Of a stretch of 6,544 nt of DNA, positions 5,783 through 6,544 are shown piece after piece. Made by a program: the position numbers and the translations under genes. The stretch comes from an uncultured Eubacterium sp. GTDB taxonomy: Bacteria > Bacillota > Clostridia > Lachnospirales > Lachnospiraceae. The stretch spans positions 1 to 6,544 of the forward strand of contig CAJOQF010000054.1 in assembly GCA_905236295.1 (NCBI GenBank). Direction: 5' to 3'. Position 1 is the stretch's first letter. Each line of letters begins with the position of its first letter. The notes beneath the pieces were generated by a model. The model searched no databases. It was not told the origin of the DNA and saw only the letters and a program-made list of their open reading frames with translations.

Positions 5783-6277
5783 ATGATATTTATAACAGGA
5801 TTTATGGGTACGGGTAAGACTACCGTATCAAAACTTCTCGCCGAAAAACTCGGACTAAACTTAGTAGATACAGATAACTATGTCGAAGAAAAGACCAGAA
5901 GAAAGATTCCGGCGATCTTTTCTAACGATGGTGAAGATTTTTTCAGAGATCTGGAAACCAGAGCCTTATCAGAAGTAATAGACGATGGATATGATATCGT
6001 ATCCTGCGGAGGCGGAATTGTACTCCGTGAAGAAAACAGGAAAATGATGCAGGAGGCCGGAAAAATCTTTTGTCTTACAGCAACTCCCGAGACCATCTAC
6101 AACAGAGTCTGTACAAGCACCAACCGTCCTCTTTTAAACGGCAACATGAGTGTTGAAAGCATACGTACAAGACTTCATTCAAGGCGCAAACAATATGACG
6201 CTTGCAACCCTATAAAAATAAGAACAGACTCTCTCACACCGGAACAGGTAGTTGATGAGATCTGCCGACAGATGTAA
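5783..6277 (+). CDS. aroK: Shikimate kinase
   Basis: AroK phosphorylates shikimate at the 3-hydroxyl using ATP, the fifth step of the pathway. The 164 residues are typical. The Walker A loop GFMGTGKT is at 6-13. Shikimate-binding residues are D31 (VDTDNY), R55 (FFRDLE) and the GGG at 76-78 (SCGGG). The lid arginine is R115 (NRPLL), and R134/R135 follow near the C-terminus. The fold is that of a P-loop NMP-kinase-like enzyme. The ATG at 5783 follows GGAGGT by four bases, and the N-terminus begins at once with the first strand of the P-loop fold (MIFITGFMG), so no upstream start is needed. It is the last gene of the aroD-aroK unit; a strong terminator lies about 30 bases after its stop. Confidence 0.96.
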   Translation: MIFITGFMGTGKTTVSKLLAEKLGLNLVDTDNYVEEKTRRKIPAIFSNDGEDFFRDLETRALSEVIDDGYDIVSCGGGIVLREENRKMMQEAGKIFCLTATPETIYNRVCTSTNRPLLNGNMSVESIRTRLHSRRKQYDACNPIKIRTDSLTPEQVVDEICRQM

Positions 6278-6302
6278 CTGCAAAAGCGGGATTTTCCCAT
6301 AC

Positions 6303-6335
6303 AAAAAAGCTGGCGAAATCGCCAGCTTTCTTTTT
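6303..6335. terminator. Bidirectional intrinsic terminator between aroK and rny
   Basis: An 11-base perfect inverted repeat, AAAGCTGGCGA (6306-6316) and TCGCCAGCTTT (6319-6329), has a GC-rich core and a tight loop. Rightward it is followed by TTTCTTTTT; leftward by TTTTTTGT. It can end both the aroD-aroK transcript and the convergent rny transcript. Its T-run on the rny side overlaps the rny stop codon. Confidence 0.9.
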
Positions 6336-6544
6336 ACTTTGCATAATCGACAGCTCTTGACTCTCGAATAACACTTACTTTTATCTGACCCGGATACTCA
6401 AGCTCATCCTCGATGCGCTTTGAAATCTCGCGTGCCATAAGTACCATTTCCGCGTCGTTGATCTGTTCAGGAACGACCATAATTCGAACCTCTCTACCTG
6501 CCTGAATAGCAAATGATTTTTCTACTCCCTTGAAATCGTTTGTG
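6334..6544 (-). CDS. rny: Ribonuclease Y, C-terminal 69 residues (5' part outside window)
   Basis: RNase Y is a membrane-anchored endoribonuclease that starts bulk mRNA decay in many Firmicutes. Only the C-terminal end is visible, after the HD catalytic domain, which lies outside the window. The visible frame contains [17 protein letters not shown] (7-23 of the fragment), [20 protein letters not shown] (32-51) and the terminal [18 protein letters not shown] (52-69). These are highly characteristic of the Rny/YmdA C-terminus. The frame ends in TAA at 6334-6336. The gene is convergent with aroK and shares the terminator hairpin. Confidence 0.95.
   Translation of the reverse strand, partial: TNDFKGVEKSFAIQAGREVRIMVVPEQINDAEMVLMAREISKRIEDELEYPGQIKVSVIRESRAVDYAK

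Noticed and set aside
6286..6298. Short GGGA/TCCC hairpin just after aroK
   Set aside because: Only four base pairs with no U-tract; the much stronger hairpin right behind it explains termination.

Overview
This window looks like ordinary core chromosome from a Clostridia-type Firmicute, probably Lachnospiraceae-like. That assignment is inferred from gene order and protein style, not from a marker gene. The clues are the order rpmE - DUF1385/YqhQ - prmC - prfA, an RNase Y gene, strong AGGAGG-type ribosome binding sites, moderate GC and AT-rich intergenic DNA. Seven complete genes and two partial genes fill almost the whole window. No gap exceeds about 175 bases, and I see no mobile element, CRISPR array, tRNA or rRNA.

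Translation block (bases 1-2900, all on the minus strand, transcribed right to left): rpmE (ribosomal protein L31, zinc-binding form), a YqhQ/DUF1385 membrane protein of unknown function, prmC (methyltransferase for the release-factor GGQ glutamine) and prfA (release factor 1, cut by the window edge just before its GGQ motif). A likely promoter lies in front of rpmE. Its predicted start falls at the foot of a stem-loop, which may be an L31 autoregulatory leader. An intrinsic terminator after rpmE would lower expression of the three genes behind it. YqhQ and prmC overlap by 4 nt.

Shikimate block (2913-6277): a divergent pair of transcription units. Leftward runs a YdiB-like shikimate dehydrogenase gene followed by a class I-alpha DAHP synthase gene. 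Rightward runs aroD (type I dehydroquinase) followed by aroK (shikimate kinase). Together they cover steps 1, 3, 4 and 5 of the pathway to chorismate; aroB, aroA and aroC are not in the window. The 173-base divergent region holds promoters on both sides and a perfect 12-base palindrome, ATTGTGCACAAT. The leftward promoter sits so close to the dehydrogenase start codon that its mRNA may be leaderless.

Right edge (6303-6544): a strong bidirectional terminator separates aroK from the convergent 3' end of rny (RNase Y).

I did not find a previously undescribed system. The points most worth checking are regulatory: the rpmE leader, the palindrome in the aro divergon, the possible leaderless dehydrogenase mRNA, and that enzyme's altered cofactor loop.
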